From Baffinella frigidus (lineage: Eukaryota > Cryptophyceae > Cryptomonadales > Baffinellaceae): DNA of 12,909 bases. The stretch is taken from NCBI GenBank assembly GCA_026770585.1, contig MU647519.1, positions 35,621 through 48,529 of the forward strand, read 5' to 3'. The notes below the pieces were generated by a model. The model was not told the origin of the DNA, did no database searches, and saw nothing but the letters and a program-made list of their open reading frames with translations. Shown piece after piece: positions 5,813 to 11,642 of the stretch (positions are counted from its first letter, which is position 1; each line of letters begins with the position of its first letter). The position numbers and the translations under genes were made by a program.

Positions 5813-5869
5813 ACTGTCCGCTCCTTGCTCAAGAAGCAGAAGCACCGACCCTCCCCTGAGGCACAATAC

Positions 5870-6008
5870 CTACCAACCCTCACGGTCGGACCAAATCGAG
5901 GATTTGTGTGAGCCATTCCTTCGGACAGAGGGGTCGAATCCGGCCCCTCCGTAGGGGGAATCCCAGATCTTAAAATCGACGATTTGGTCCTCCCGGGAGG
6001 GTTGGTGG
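5870..6008. mobile_element. Family N inverted-repeat element, copy 2
   Basis: The left end ctaccaaccctcacggtcgg, then accaaatcgaggattt (5870-5905), pairs with 5972-6008 (aaaatcgacgatttggtcct, then cccgggagggttggtgg). About 36 bp arms, with several mismatches. The 66 bp interior has no coding capacity (ggggtcgaatccggcccct is self-similar). This is the clearest member of family N, defined by CCACCAACCCTCACGG plus GACCAAATCGNCGATTT. Confidence 0.8.
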
Positions 6009-6085
6009 ACAGTGGCGTCTGTCCACCTAGCTCTGCCTGAGTTTTATTCCGGCTCGTCCTAAAGGCACCTGGACACTAATAGGGT

Positions 6086-6170
6086 AACGGCCTGAAAATG
6101 GGGTAGTTAGGCCTACGGCAGGACCTACGACCCAATACCGTAGGCCTAACTACCCCATTTTCAGGCCGTT
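6086..6170. mobile_element. Perfect hairpin, 33 bp arms
   Basis: Arms 6086-6118 (aacggcctgaaaatggggta, then gttaggcctacgg) and 6138-6170 are perfect complements with a 19 bp spacer. Pairing extends outward with ataggg against cgcctat. A partial copy of one arm, including those outer bases, lies at 6552-6592. The hairpin ends five bases before the ATG of the open frame at 6176. Confidence 0.85.
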
Positions 6171-6175
6171 CGCCT

Positions 6176-6457
6176 ATGAACACGCCGCTCCATCCCGCTG
6201 TGGATGTCTTTTGCGCCCTGGCCCGTCGATGCAGCCCCCACGCCCTACACCAGGTTCGCAACGTCCTGACGCGCAACACCGATCAGCAGGCCCTTGCGCC
6301 TTGAGCTGAGAGTGATACACATGTCTATGGGGCCAAACCCGCAGCCCTCAAAGGCCTTGGTGCGACCGTGGTTGGCATGGCGCGTCTGAGTGTCTTAGCA
6401 ACATCCGATACAACCGCTGTCTGCTTGCTCACCAGTGTCGATTATCCCTTAAAATAG
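6176..6457 (+). pseudogene. Open frame interrupted by one TGA, family unknown
   Basis: From ATG at 6176 the frame reads MNTPLHPAVDVFCALARR, then CSPHALHQVRNVLTRNTDQQ, to TGA at 6302-6304. It then continues in the same frame for 50 codons (VYGAKPAALKGLGATVVGMA, then RLSVLATSDTTAVC) to TAG at 6455-6457. Protein-like composition on both sides of the TGA argues for one former reading unit. Options are a decayed gene, a TGA lying in an intron, or recoding. The last is least likely. CACCAG precedes GTTCGCAACGTC, the same words as at 6611, so CAG|G may be a splice acceptor and the true exon may start at 6254. The frame is also open through the preceding hairpin. No domain recognised. Confidence 0.4.
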
Positions 6458-6481
6458 GTTTCTGTCTTGAAATTCAAATCC

Positions 6482-6592
6482 ACAGGTGCGCAACGTCGAG
6501 GGATCCTAGGACCAAAAAGTCTCGGCCTACGGTAGGAGGTCCTAGGCAATCCCGTAGGCCTAACTACCCCATTTTCAGGCCGTTACCCCATT
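6482..6592 (+). repeat. Partial hairpin-element copy after a VRNV fragment
   Basis: cacaggtgcgcaacgtc (6481-6497) repeats the exon-start word, then a palindromic block with cctaggacc (6507-6515) against ggtcctagg (6537-6545) follows, enclosing ggcctacggtaggag. Then 6552-6592 matches the reverse complement of 6077-6118, the left arm of the hairpin element. The block ggcctacggtaggaggtccta recurs at 8614-8634. Confidence 0.7.
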
Positions 6593-6614
6593 AAAACCCT
6601 GAGCCCTACACCAG

Positions 6615-6680
6615 GTGCGCAACGTCCTCACGCGCGACAACGAGCAGGAGATGAACGAAGTCGCGCGTTTCCAGGTCCCC
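6615..6680 (+). CDS. Exon-like fragment VRNVLTRDNEQE, family unknown
   Basis: The 22 codons before TAG (6681-6683) include VRNVLTRDNEQEMNEVARF, with 21 of 22 ending in G or C apart from CGT and GAA-type exceptions, clearly biased as in the exon at 5289. It follows CCCTACACCAG, an acceptor-like end, and a donor-like CAG|GTCCCC occurs at 6674, which would give a 60 bp exon in phase. The related piece at 6254-6301 (VRNVLTRNTDQQ) follows the same CCCTACACCAG words, so an exon with its intron end has been duplicated about 360 bp apart. I cannot name the protein. Confidence 0.5.
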
Positions 6681-6683
6681 TAG

Positions 6684-6750
6684 ATTTGATGGTCAAACTG
6701 ATGGTCAAACCACACCCCCAGAACTGATGGTCAAACCACACCCCCTTCGT
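6684..6750 (+). repeat. Short tandem repeat (tgatggtcaaac)
   Basis: tgatggtcaaac occurs three times close together, twice followed by cacacccccNNN (about 6699-6746), a 23-25 bp unit. Just downstream, ccacgcagcggactaccaag (6759) resembles the end of the long inverted-repeat element. Confidence 0.65.
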
Positions 6751-6758
6751 GTGGTCTC

Positions 6759-6800
6759 CACGCAGCGGACTACCAAGGGATTTTCGGGCACTCAGTGCCC
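6759..6800 (+). repeat. Solo repeat with GGGCACT-C-AGTGCCC palindrome
   Basis: ccacgcagcggactaccaag, ggattttc, then a perfect palindrome at 6786-6800. Nearly the same segment occurs inside the following element at 6930-6973, where the palindrome is 6959-6973. The unit is therefore both outside and inside family F. Confidence 0.7.
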
Positions 6801-6804
6801 TATC

Positions 6805-7092
6805 CCACACAGCGGACTTCAAAGGGATTTTGAATAACCCATGAGCGATACGACCTAGGACCCTACGGTAGGCAACCCGTAGGGACGTGGCAGCCATGAT
6901 GGTCATGTTTTGAACCACAGTCGCGTCCATCCACACAGAGGGCTACGAAGGGATTTTCGGGCACTCAGTGCCCGAGTTTCCGTTACCTTATCCGTAGGAA
7001 ACCCCTCTATGCCCCTACGGGTTGCCTACCGTAGGGTCCTAGGTCTCATCGCTTAGGGTTTTTCCCAAATCCCTTCGAAGTCCGCTGTGTGG
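6805..7092. mobile_element. Family F element with long terminal inverted repeats
   Basis: Left arm 6805-6887 begins CCACACAGCGGACTTC and runs through gacctaggaccctacggtag to cccgtaggg. Right arm 7013-7092 is its complement with scattered mismatches, ending gaagtccgctgtgtgg. Arms are about 80 bp and the element 288 bp. The interior holds a short minus-strand open stretch (VVQNMTIMAAT) of no known family plus the 15 bp palindrome at 6959-6973. Single arms recur at 8821-8909, 9636-9656 and 10543-10564. Confidence 0.8.
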
Positions 7093-7315
7093 CCCCCACC
7101 AACCACCATAACAGAACCAAATCGGGATATACCACCTGTAGAGCGTTTGCGGTAATTGTTGTCCATTTTGGACGTACGGGTTTCCGGTTTTCCGGTTTTG
7201 AAAGGGACTTGTAGGACGTGACAAGGATTTCAAATAGTACCAGAATTGCGTCTCCTGGCACACGAGAATGCCAGAGGCGCCTATTCAAAAGCGAGATGCT
7301 TTTACAAATGAGCAT
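7046..7315 (-). CDS. Doubtful 89-codon open frame
   Basis: The minus-strand frame starts at ATG 7313-7315 (MLICKSISLLNRRLWHS, then GDAILVLFEILVTSYKS) and ends inside the family F right arm and a solo family G end (7085-7114). The first 60 residues look protein-like, but GC3 is low, unlike the better exons in this window, and the last 25 residues come from repeats. It could be a decayed coding fragment. No motif is recognisable. Confidence 0.2.
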   Translation of the reverse strand: MLICKSISLLNRRLWHSRVPGDAILVLFEILVTSYKSLSKPENRKPVRPKWTTITANALQVVYPDLVLLWWLVGATQRTSKGFGKNPKR

Positions 7316-7354
7316 TTGTGTTGTAAGTTTCGTGAGCTTGGTGAGGTAACCTAA

Positions 7355-7558
7355 AAATTACACCAGTCACGAGGTTCAGACACCTTATCCTGGTACAAAT
7401 CCCTGCAACCCCACGTGTGGTGGCAGGCAAACACAAGCGGATTCCTTGAAGAGGCGAAAAAGATGTCTTGCAAGCGCCTCCATCGCTCTGTGGAGAGCTC
7501 CTGCCCCGCGCAGATGGCCGCATATTGGCGTTCCGAACCAGAAAACCCGACACCCTAG
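7355..7558 (+). pseudogene. Coding fragment, unknown family (SGFLEEAKK)
   Basis: The plus-strand frame is open from 7355 to TAG at 7556-7558 with no ATG at its head: LSWYKSLQPHVWWQANTSGF, then LEEAKKMSCKRLHRSVESS, then PAQMAAYWRSE. A shortened relative at 7829-7909 reads QANASGFLQEAAKKDGVKSW, so a real protein family probably lies behind both. Its 57 bp core (7472-7528) is repeated in inverse orientation at 7662-7718. Probably a broken, duplicated gene or internal exon. Confidence 0.4.
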
Positions 7559-7718
7559 ACCCTAGTCGCTTGATCCTTCAACCGCCTCCAAAACCTCTAG
7601 GGGTTATGGGGAAATCCCTGTGTGGTCCGGTGTGGGGCTGGGGCTGAGCAAGCAGCGGCGTCCAATATGCGGCCATCTGCGCGGGGAAGGAGCTCTCCAC
7701 AGAGCGATGGAGGCGCTT
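7472..7718. repeat. 57 bp inverted repeat, 133 bp spacer
   Basis: 7472-7528 (aagcgcctccatcgctctgt...) and 7662-7718 are reverse complements with one difference (ctgccc against ctt-ccc type substitution). The repeated DNA encodes the same residues KRLHRSVESS in opposite directions. A transcript across both would form a long double-stranded stem. Confidence 0.85.
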
Positions 7719-7788
7719 GAGTGGTGAACACGTCCGGGAAAATGACTCAGTTGGCGAAAGTTCGGTCATCGAAGCGCCGCTCGCGCGC

Positions 7789-7828
7789 TAAACCCTAAAC
7801 CCTGAACCCTAAACACTCAACCCCAACC
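7789..7828 (+). repeat. Short telomere-like tract
   Basis: Five or six units of ccctaaa, ccctgaa, cactcaa and ccccaac directly before the 7829 coding fragment. Confidence 0.8.
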
Positions 7829-7909
7829 CAGGCAAACGCAAGCGGGTTCCTACAAGAGGCCGCGAAGAAAGATGGCGTCAAGTCGTGGGGGAACCACAGG
7901 CAACTCTAA
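7829..7909 (+). pseudogene. Short relative of the SGFLEEAKK fragment
   Basis: 26 codons reading QANASGFLQEAAKKDGVKSW and ending at a TAA supplied by the following telomere-like array. It matches QANTSGFLEEAKK at 7424-7462. At the DNA level aggcaaacncaagcggnttcct is shared, and most differences lie at third codon positions or are conservative. It is wedged between two telomere-like tracts, so it looks like a truncated copy trapped there. Function unknown. Confidence 0.4.
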
Positions 7910-8330
7910 ACCCTAACCCCTAAACCCTACACTCTAAAACCCTAAACCCTAAACCCTGAACCCTGAACCACCCTGAACCCTGAACCCTAACCCCTAAACC
8001 CTAAACCCTACACTCTAAACCCTAAACCCTAAAACCTAAACCCTAAACCCTGACCCCTAAACCCTAAACCCCAAACCCCAAACCCCAAACCCTAAACCCT
8101 AAACCCTACACCCTAAACCCTAAACCCCAAACCTTAACCCCTAAACCCTAACCCCTAAACGCTAAACGCTAAACGCTAAACCCTAAACTCTAAAACCCTA
8201 AACCCTAAAGCCTAAACCCTACACCCTAAACCCTACACCCTAAACCCCAACTCCCAAACCCCAAACCCTAAACCCTAAACCCTAAACCCTAAACCCTAAA
8301 CCCCAAACCCCAAACCCTAAACCCCAAACC
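7905..8330 (+). repeat. Interstitial telomere-like array, CCCTAAA type
   Basis: 426 bp of CCCTAAA mixed with CCCCAAA, CCCTGAA, CCCTACA, CCCTAACC and CGCTAAA variants, all in one orientation. It lies between unrelated repeats on both sides, so it is internal, not a chromosome end in this window. It identifies the telomere type of the organism or its ancestor. Confidence 0.95.
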
Positions 8331-8353
8331 GGCAGGAACGAAGGGGGATCCCT

Positions 8354-8520
8354 TGGGGGTAAGGAGTTCTATGGCGCACTGGCTATGGCGAAGCTACTTG
8401 CAGGTCTCCACCGTCACTCAAGGAAATACGTATATGAGTTCAAGTATACGTACGTTTATGAGTTCTAGTATACGTATATGTACACTCGCTATGGCGAAGC
8501 TACTTGCAGGTTCATTGGGA
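8354..8520 (+). repeat. Family L repeat, copies 1 and 2, with TACGTATA tandem repeats
   Basis: Copy 1 (8354-8430) is ggtaaggagttctatggcgc, then the core gctatggcgaagctacttgc, then ccaccgtcactcaagg. Between copies are 24 bp tandem units acgtNNNtatgagttcNagtat (8427-8480). Copy 2 (8483-8512) keeps only the core. In frame, copy 1 reads GKEFYGALAMAKLLAGLHRH, and differences among copies are mostly synonymous. ORFs of 62-105 codons over this region are assembled from these repeats. Confidence 0.75.
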
Positions 8521-8535
8521 AACCCACAGAAAGTT

Positions 8536-8636
8536 CGGTAGTTTCCCTACGGATTTAGGTAGGACCTACCTACCGTAGGCCGTAGGGTTCCCAGGACCAA
8601 AATGTCCTAGGATTTTGGCCTACGGTAGGAGGTCCT
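8536..8636. repeat. Nested CTACGG/CCGTAG palindromes
   Basis: cctacgg (8544) pairs with ccgtagg, and aggtaggacctacct forms an inner palindrome. Then aggaccaaaatgtcctagga and ggcctacggtaggaggtccta follow, the latter shared with 6524-6544. This is a diverged cluster of the palindromic core also present in families A and F. Confidence 0.65.
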
Positions 8637-8700
8637 ACGCTATGGCGAAGCTACTTGCAGGTCTGCACCGTCACTCAAGGAAATACGTATATGAGTTGTG
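8637..8700 (+). repeat. Family L repeat, copy 3
   Basis: cgctatggcgaagctacttg, caggtctgcaccgtcactcaagg and aaatacgtatatgagtt match copy 1. It is followed by tatacgtacgtatatatg and then directly by a family J copy. Confidence 0.75.
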
Positions 8701-8721
8701 GTATACGTACGTATATATGTG

Positions 8722-8820
8722 CACCGTTACCTTAAGTTAACGGAGGTTCCAATTTTGCTTTGGGGCGTTCCACTCTTGGCTTGTGTCTCGGTGGGCGAGA
8801 GGAATGTCATTGCCTGCCCT
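8722..8820 (+). repeat. Family J repeat, copy 1
   Basis: ccgttaccttaagttaacgg, then aggttccaattttgcttt, gttccactcttgg, gtgtctcggtggg and a cctgccctcc tail. The start taccttaagttaacgg is partly palindromic. Three other copies lie at 8986-9075 (same strand) and 10686-10766 and 10769-10853 (opposite strand). Confidence 0.75.
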
Positions 8821-8909
8821 CCCCACACAGCGGACTTCGAAGGGATTTCGAATAACCCCTAAACGATAAGACCCAGGACCCTACAGTAGGCAACCCCTAG
8901 GGACATAGG
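8821..8909 (-). repeat. Solo family F arm
   Basis: ccccacacagcggacttcga, then agggatttcgaataacccct, gacccaggaccctacagtag and gcaacccctaggg match the left arm of the element at 6805-6887. No inverse partner follows closely, so this is a single arm or a truncated element. Confidence 0.75.
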
Positions 8910-8929
8910 GGGGTTCCTACGGAAAAGGT

Positions 8930-9210
8930 TGGGGGGTAAGGAGTTCTACGGCGCACTCGCTATAGCAAAGTTACTCGCAGGTCTCCACCGTTACCTCAAG
9001 TTAACGGAGGTTCCACTTTTGCTTAGAGACGTTCCACTCTCGACTTTTGTGTCAGTGGGCAAGAATTGCCTGCCCTCCGAAGTGGACCAAATCTCGATTT
9101 TAGGTTTTTGTCTCCCAGCCGGGCTTTTGAGCCATCTGGTTCGATTTCGGGGGGTAAGGAGGTCTACGGCGCACTCGCTATGGCGAAGCTACTCGCAGGT
9201 CTTCGTTTCC
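8930..9210 (+). pseudogene. Family L copies 4 and 5 with family J copy 2; possible old coding unit
   Basis: 8930-8985 (GGKEFYGALAIAKLLAGLH) runs into J copy 2 (8986-9075) without a stop, giving a 105-codon frame at 8929-9246. L copy 5 (9149-9205) restarts the same words (GKEVYGALAMAKLLAGL). Between copies of L, six of seven differences in the shared 48 bp are synonymous, such as TAT/TAC, GCG/GCA, CTA/TTA and CTT/CTC, with ATG/ATA and TTC/GTC as replacements. This suggests the repeat once encoded protein under constraint. The long frame itself is patchwork and probably not expressed. No family recognised. Confidence 0.35.
9095..9155 (+). repeat. Family P repeat, copy 1
   Basis: tcgattttaggtttttgtct, cccagccgggcttttgagccat, ctggttcgatttc. 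The second copy is at 9503-9562 with about 85 percent similarity by eye. The unit contains ggcttttgagcc, an imperfect palindrome. Confidence 0.75.
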
Positions 9211-9329
9211 CAAGCTTCCAGCCCTGGGGGTCTTTCTGGGACCTGAAGCGGATCAAATCCCCTCTACGCTGACCCTTTTTTTTGAAAGTCTGAAAAGTCT
9301 TGCCTGCCCTACCCTCCGTGGACCACATC

Positions 9330-9501
9330 CCACCAACCCTCACGGAAAGACCAACTCGTCGATTTTCAGACCTCAAATTCACCTTGCAGACACCCCAGGT
9401 CTGGGGTGCCTGATCCTAAGTTGACAAAATCTCGGTACATAATCAACTTTTGGAAACAGGTCGAGATCAATGGATTTGGTCCTCCCGTGAGGGGTTGGTG
9501 G
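9330..9501. mobile_element. Family N inverted-repeat element, copy 3
   Basis: Ends ccaccaaccctcacggaaag (from 9330) and cctcccgtgaggggttggtgg (to 9501), with accaactcgtcgatttt opposed by atggatttggt. The interior has a strong hairpin 9387-9412 (CAGACACCCCAG against CTGGGGTGCCTG, one mismatch) and a second one, AAGTTGA 9418-9424 against TCAACTT 9443-9449. It is 172 bp and non-coding. Confidence 0.75.
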
Positions 9502-9502
9502 T

Positions 9503-9562
9503 CTCGATTTCAGCGTTTTGGCTCCCGGCCGGGCTTTTGAGCCATTTGGTTCGAGATTCCCG
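9503..9562 (+). repeat. Family P repeat, copy 2
   Basis: tcgatttcagcgttttggct, cccggccgggcttttgagccat, ttggttcgagattcccgg. It leads directly into the family R repeat. Confidence 0.75.
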
Positions 9563-9704
9563 GATTAAATCAGACCCTGCACCTTACACCCGACCGCAGT
9601 GAAAACGAGGTTCCAAGCTCACGTTATTGGGAACCCCTTCGAAGTCCGCTGTGTGGATTGGCGCGACCAAATCAGACCTGGAAACTTACTCCCGTGCGCA
9701 GTGA
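9553..9704 (+). repeat. Family R composite repeat, copy 1
   Basis: ttcccggattaaatcagacc, cgcagtgaaaacgaggtt, gaagtccgctgtgtgg, gcgaccaaatcagacc and gtgcgcagtgat occur in the same order as at 10463-10620, roughly 150 bp with moderate divergence. It includes a solo family F end (9636-9656). Confidence 0.75.
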
Positions 9705-9705
9705 T

Positions 9706-9883
9706 AGAGCGCTGTGCATAAAAGTTGGCCACCGAAAAATGGGAAAATGGGAAAATTGAAGCCATTGTATTTTGTCCACTTTTGAGAAATTCATGGTACT
9801 AAATTTCTCAAAAGTTGACGAAATGGCTCCAATTTCTCGATTTTCCATTGTTTCCCGTGGCCAACTTCTCTGCACAGCGCTCT
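9706..9883. mobile_element. Long-arm hairpin element, 178 bp
   Basis: The left arm from agagcgctgtgca, through agttggccac, gaagccattgt and acttttgagaaatt (to about 9791), pairs along its length with 9800-9883 at roughly 80 percent. TA borders both ends if the element is taken as 9707-9882 with GAGCGCTGTGCA termini. Minus-strand and plus-strand frames of 67 and 102 codons here mirror each other because of the palindrome and are not called. Confidence 0.8.
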
Positions 9884-9934
9884 AGCGTCAGCAGGGTGCA
9901 GTCCCAGAGACCAAGATTCATCAGGATCAGATCA

Positions 9935-9958
9935 AGATTGACCAAGATTGGTCAATCT
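9935..9958. repeat. Perfect hairpin AGATTGACCA-AGAT-TGGTCAATCT
   Basis: 10 bp perfect arms and a four-base centre, preceded by related words (accaagattcatc, atcagatcaagat). No regulatory protein can be named for it. Confidence 0.65.
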
Positions 9959-9999
9959 CACGGCGTGGAGAACCACAGTCTTCCATCGAAAGTCAACGT

Positions 10000-10215
10000 C
10001 AGATCGGTTCCAAGCGGTCTCCTTTTCGAAAAAGGAAATGTCCAGGGGGTGCACGTTAACCATTTGAACCGGGTTATGAACCCTGAACCGCACCCCCCCA
10101 TGAGCAGTGAAAACGAGATTTGAAGCTGACCTCGAACACAAATGGATCTCCAGGGGTGTACGTTCACCATATGGACCGGTTATCGTATGCATCGGGTTAG
10201 GAACCCTGAACCCTA
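10000..10215 (+). repeat. Direct repeat pair ending in telomere-like words
   Basis: tccagggggtgcacgttaac, catttgaaccgggttatg and aaccctgaacc (10039-10090) recur as tccaggggtgtacgttcacc, atatggaccggttatcg and gaaccctgaaccc (10148-10211). Between them is agcagtgaaaacgagatttgaa, a family R word. No gene is supported, since open frames here (up to 102 codons) are made of these repeats. Confidence 0.65.
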
Positions 10216-10250
10216 AGCCTGTGCTTAGGGTTCAGGTTATGAATCCTGAA

Positions 10251-10414
10251 CCCTAAGCCCTAAGCTTAGGGTTCAGGGTTCATTGAAAACGCCCTAAACC
10301 CTAAGCTTAGGGTTCAGGGTTCATTGAAAACGCCCTAAGCCCTAAGCTTAGGGTTCAGGGTTCATTAAAAACGCCCTAAACCCTAAGCTTAGGGTTCAGG
10401 GTTCATTGAAAACG
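10251..10414 (+). repeat. Tandem array, four units of 41 bp, head-to-head telomere words
   Basis: Units start at 10251, 10292, 10333 and 10374: ccctaaaccctaagcttagg, then gttcagggttcattgaaaacg. Only an A/G in the second telomere word and one base in cattgaaaacg vary. Each unit joins CCCTAA to TTAGGG through AAGCTT, so it is palindromic at its centre. A related but diverged unit precedes it (10201-10250). Confidence 0.95.
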
Positions 10415-10685
10415 AGGTTGCAAGCGGACTCCTTTTCCGGGAAAAGAGTCCAGAAAAATAGCTGTTCCCGGATTAAATCAGACCCTGAACCCTAAACCAG
10501 TGCGCAGTGAAAACGCGGTTTGAAACTGACGTTGTTGGAAATCCCTTGGAAGTCCGCTGTGTGGGTTGGTGCGACCAAATCGGACCCTGCGCCATAAATC
10601 CGTGCGCAGTAAAAACGAGGTTTCAAGCGGATGGGCGAAAAAGACATGCCCGGCTTCACCAGATTGTTCCCGGATTAAATCAGTT
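10415..10685 (+). repeat. Family R composite repeat, copy 2
   Basis: gaggttgcaagcggactcct, tttccgggaaaagagtcc (a hairpin-like word also at 10010 and 10905), then 10463-10620 matching 9553-9704, then tgttcccggattaaatcag again at 10667. At least three starts of the unit are present, so the region grew by nested duplication. Confidence 0.75.
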
Positions 10686-10853
10686 CCTCTAGAGCGCTGC
10701 CCACTGAGACAAAAACAGAGAGTGGGACCTCTCAACGCAAAAGTGGAACCTCCGTTAACCTAAGGTTTCCTCTAGAGCGCGGCCCATCGAGACAAACGCC
10801 GCGAGTGGAACGTCTCAAAGCAAAAATGGAACCTCCGTTAACTTAAGGTAACG
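10686..10853 (-). repeat. Family J repeat, copies 3 and 4 in tandem
   Basis: tctagagcgctgcccactga, gac, gtggaacctccgttaacct (10686-10766) and tctagagcgcggcccatcga, gac, tggaacctccgttaactt (10769-10853) are the reverse complement of the copies near 8722 and 8986. They begin TAGAGCGC, the terminal sequence of the long hairpin at 9706-9883. Confidence 0.8.
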
Positions 10854-10939
10854 GTGAAAATCTGAACGAACCCTGCACCCGTGCACAGTGAAAAATCGGT
10901 TTCAGGCGGACTCCTTTTCGGAAAAGGGGATCTCGTTCT

Positions 10940-11025
10940 CGTCGCACCTTGCGTCCCACCGCCTTCCCTCTGAGACCCCACACGGTACCCCTACACCCTA
11001 CACCCTACACCCTCAACCCATTTGT
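10940..11025 (+). repeat. Subtelomere-like junction and CCCTACA repeats, copy 1
   Basis: tgcgtcccaccgccttccct, ctgagaccccacacggtacccc and then (ccctaca)n. A matching order of words precedes the telomere-like array at 12053-12105 (cgcgtctcaccccc, tctgggacccggcacggtacccc). The same non-telomeric sequence next to two telomere-like tracts implies duplication of a junction. Confidence 0.7.
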
Positions 11026-11029
11026 ACAA

Positions 11030-11097
11030 CTCATGTGTGTAGGGTCCCTCACCTAATGTGTGTAGGGTCCCTCAAAACCATTTGTGTAGGGTCCATC
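11030..11097 (+). repeat. Short tandem repeat, three units with gtgtagggtcc
   Basis: catgtgtgtagggtccctca, taatgtgtgtagggtccctca and catttgtgtagggtccatct. Units are about 23-28 bp. The core tagggtcc resembles the inner words of family A. Confidence 0.75.
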
Positions 11098-11163
11098 TGA
11101 GACCCTGCGCCCTACACCCTGAACCCTAAACTCATTTCGGAACATAACTGAACCATGCGCGTA

Positions 11164-11203
11164 TATCTCAGAAAACGAGTTCTAAAACTCGTTTTCTGAG
11201 ATA
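11164..11203. repeat. Perfect hairpin, 18 bp arms
   Basis: TATCTCAGAAAACGAGTT (11164-11181) pairs with 11186-11203 around CTAA. The flanks gcgtata and gcgtatat are direct repeats on either side (11160-11166 and 11205-11212), a possible 7 bp target duplication of a tiny element. Confidence 0.8.
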
Positions 11204-11235
11204 AGCGTATATTAGGGCTTCCAACGCTTACGACA

Positions 11236-11325
11236 AGGGTCGACCGCCTTCCCTCACTACCCTCCAGGGTCGACCGCCTTCCCTCACTACCCTCTAGGGT
11301 CGACCGCCTTCCCTCACTACCCTCG
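11236..11325 (+). repeat. Tandem array, three units of 30 bp
   Basis: agggtcgaccgccttccctc, actaccctc plus one varying base, at 11236, 11266 and 11296. The only variation is the last base of each unit. The word accgccttccctc also lies at 10957 in the junction repeat. Confidence 0.9.
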
Positions 11326-11370
11326 AGACCCTACACTACCCTCCCGTGTACGTTCCGGAGCGCGGGAAGT

Positions 11371-11542
11371 GGTTGCGAGGGAACCTCCATAGTACCCAGG
11401 CGCGGGGCTGGGAATTGGAGCCGTTAAAGTCGGATTCCGACTTCAACCCCCTTGAAATTCCACATAAAAAATCGTCGATTTGCCCAAGCAGTGAGGGTTG
11501 GTGGTTGCGAGGGAACCTGCGTGGTACCGAGGCGTGGGGCTG
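11371..11542 (+). repeat. 40 bp direct repeat, two copies
   Basis: ggttgcgagggaacct, six varying bases, gtacc and aggcgNggggctg at 11371-11410 and 11503-11542. Copy one is followed by the 95 bp repeat, and copy two starts within its last bases. Confidence 0.75.
11411..11505 (+). repeat. 95 bp repeat with family N end, copy 1
   Basis: ggaattggagccgttaaagt, the palindrome AAGTCGGATTCCGACTT, caacccccttgaaat, atcgtcgatttgcccaag and gtgagggttggtggt. The last part matches the right end of the family N element at 1271-1299, and the palindrome matches its interior (1194-1206), so this is probably a half element. Copy 2 is at 11643-11737. Confidence 0.85.
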
Positions 11543-11642
11543 CCAGGGACATGAGAGGCTGTGACCACACCCCAGAACGACCCCTACACCCCGAACCCTA
11601 GCTCTGTCCGAATCGACGATTTTTGAGTTCCCGAGTTCAAGG

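Noticed and set aside
7905-8330. A true chromosome end
   Set aside because: Non-telomeric sequence continues for kilobases on both sides and the array is full of variant units.
9815-10192. Plus and minus frames of 70-102 codons
   Set aside because: They span the long hairpin and direct repeats, are mirror images in part, and lack the GC3 bias of the better exons.
10251-11325. Possible CRISPR array (evenly spaced short repeats)
   Set aside because: The units are tandem without unique spacers, in a eukaryotic telomere-repeat context.
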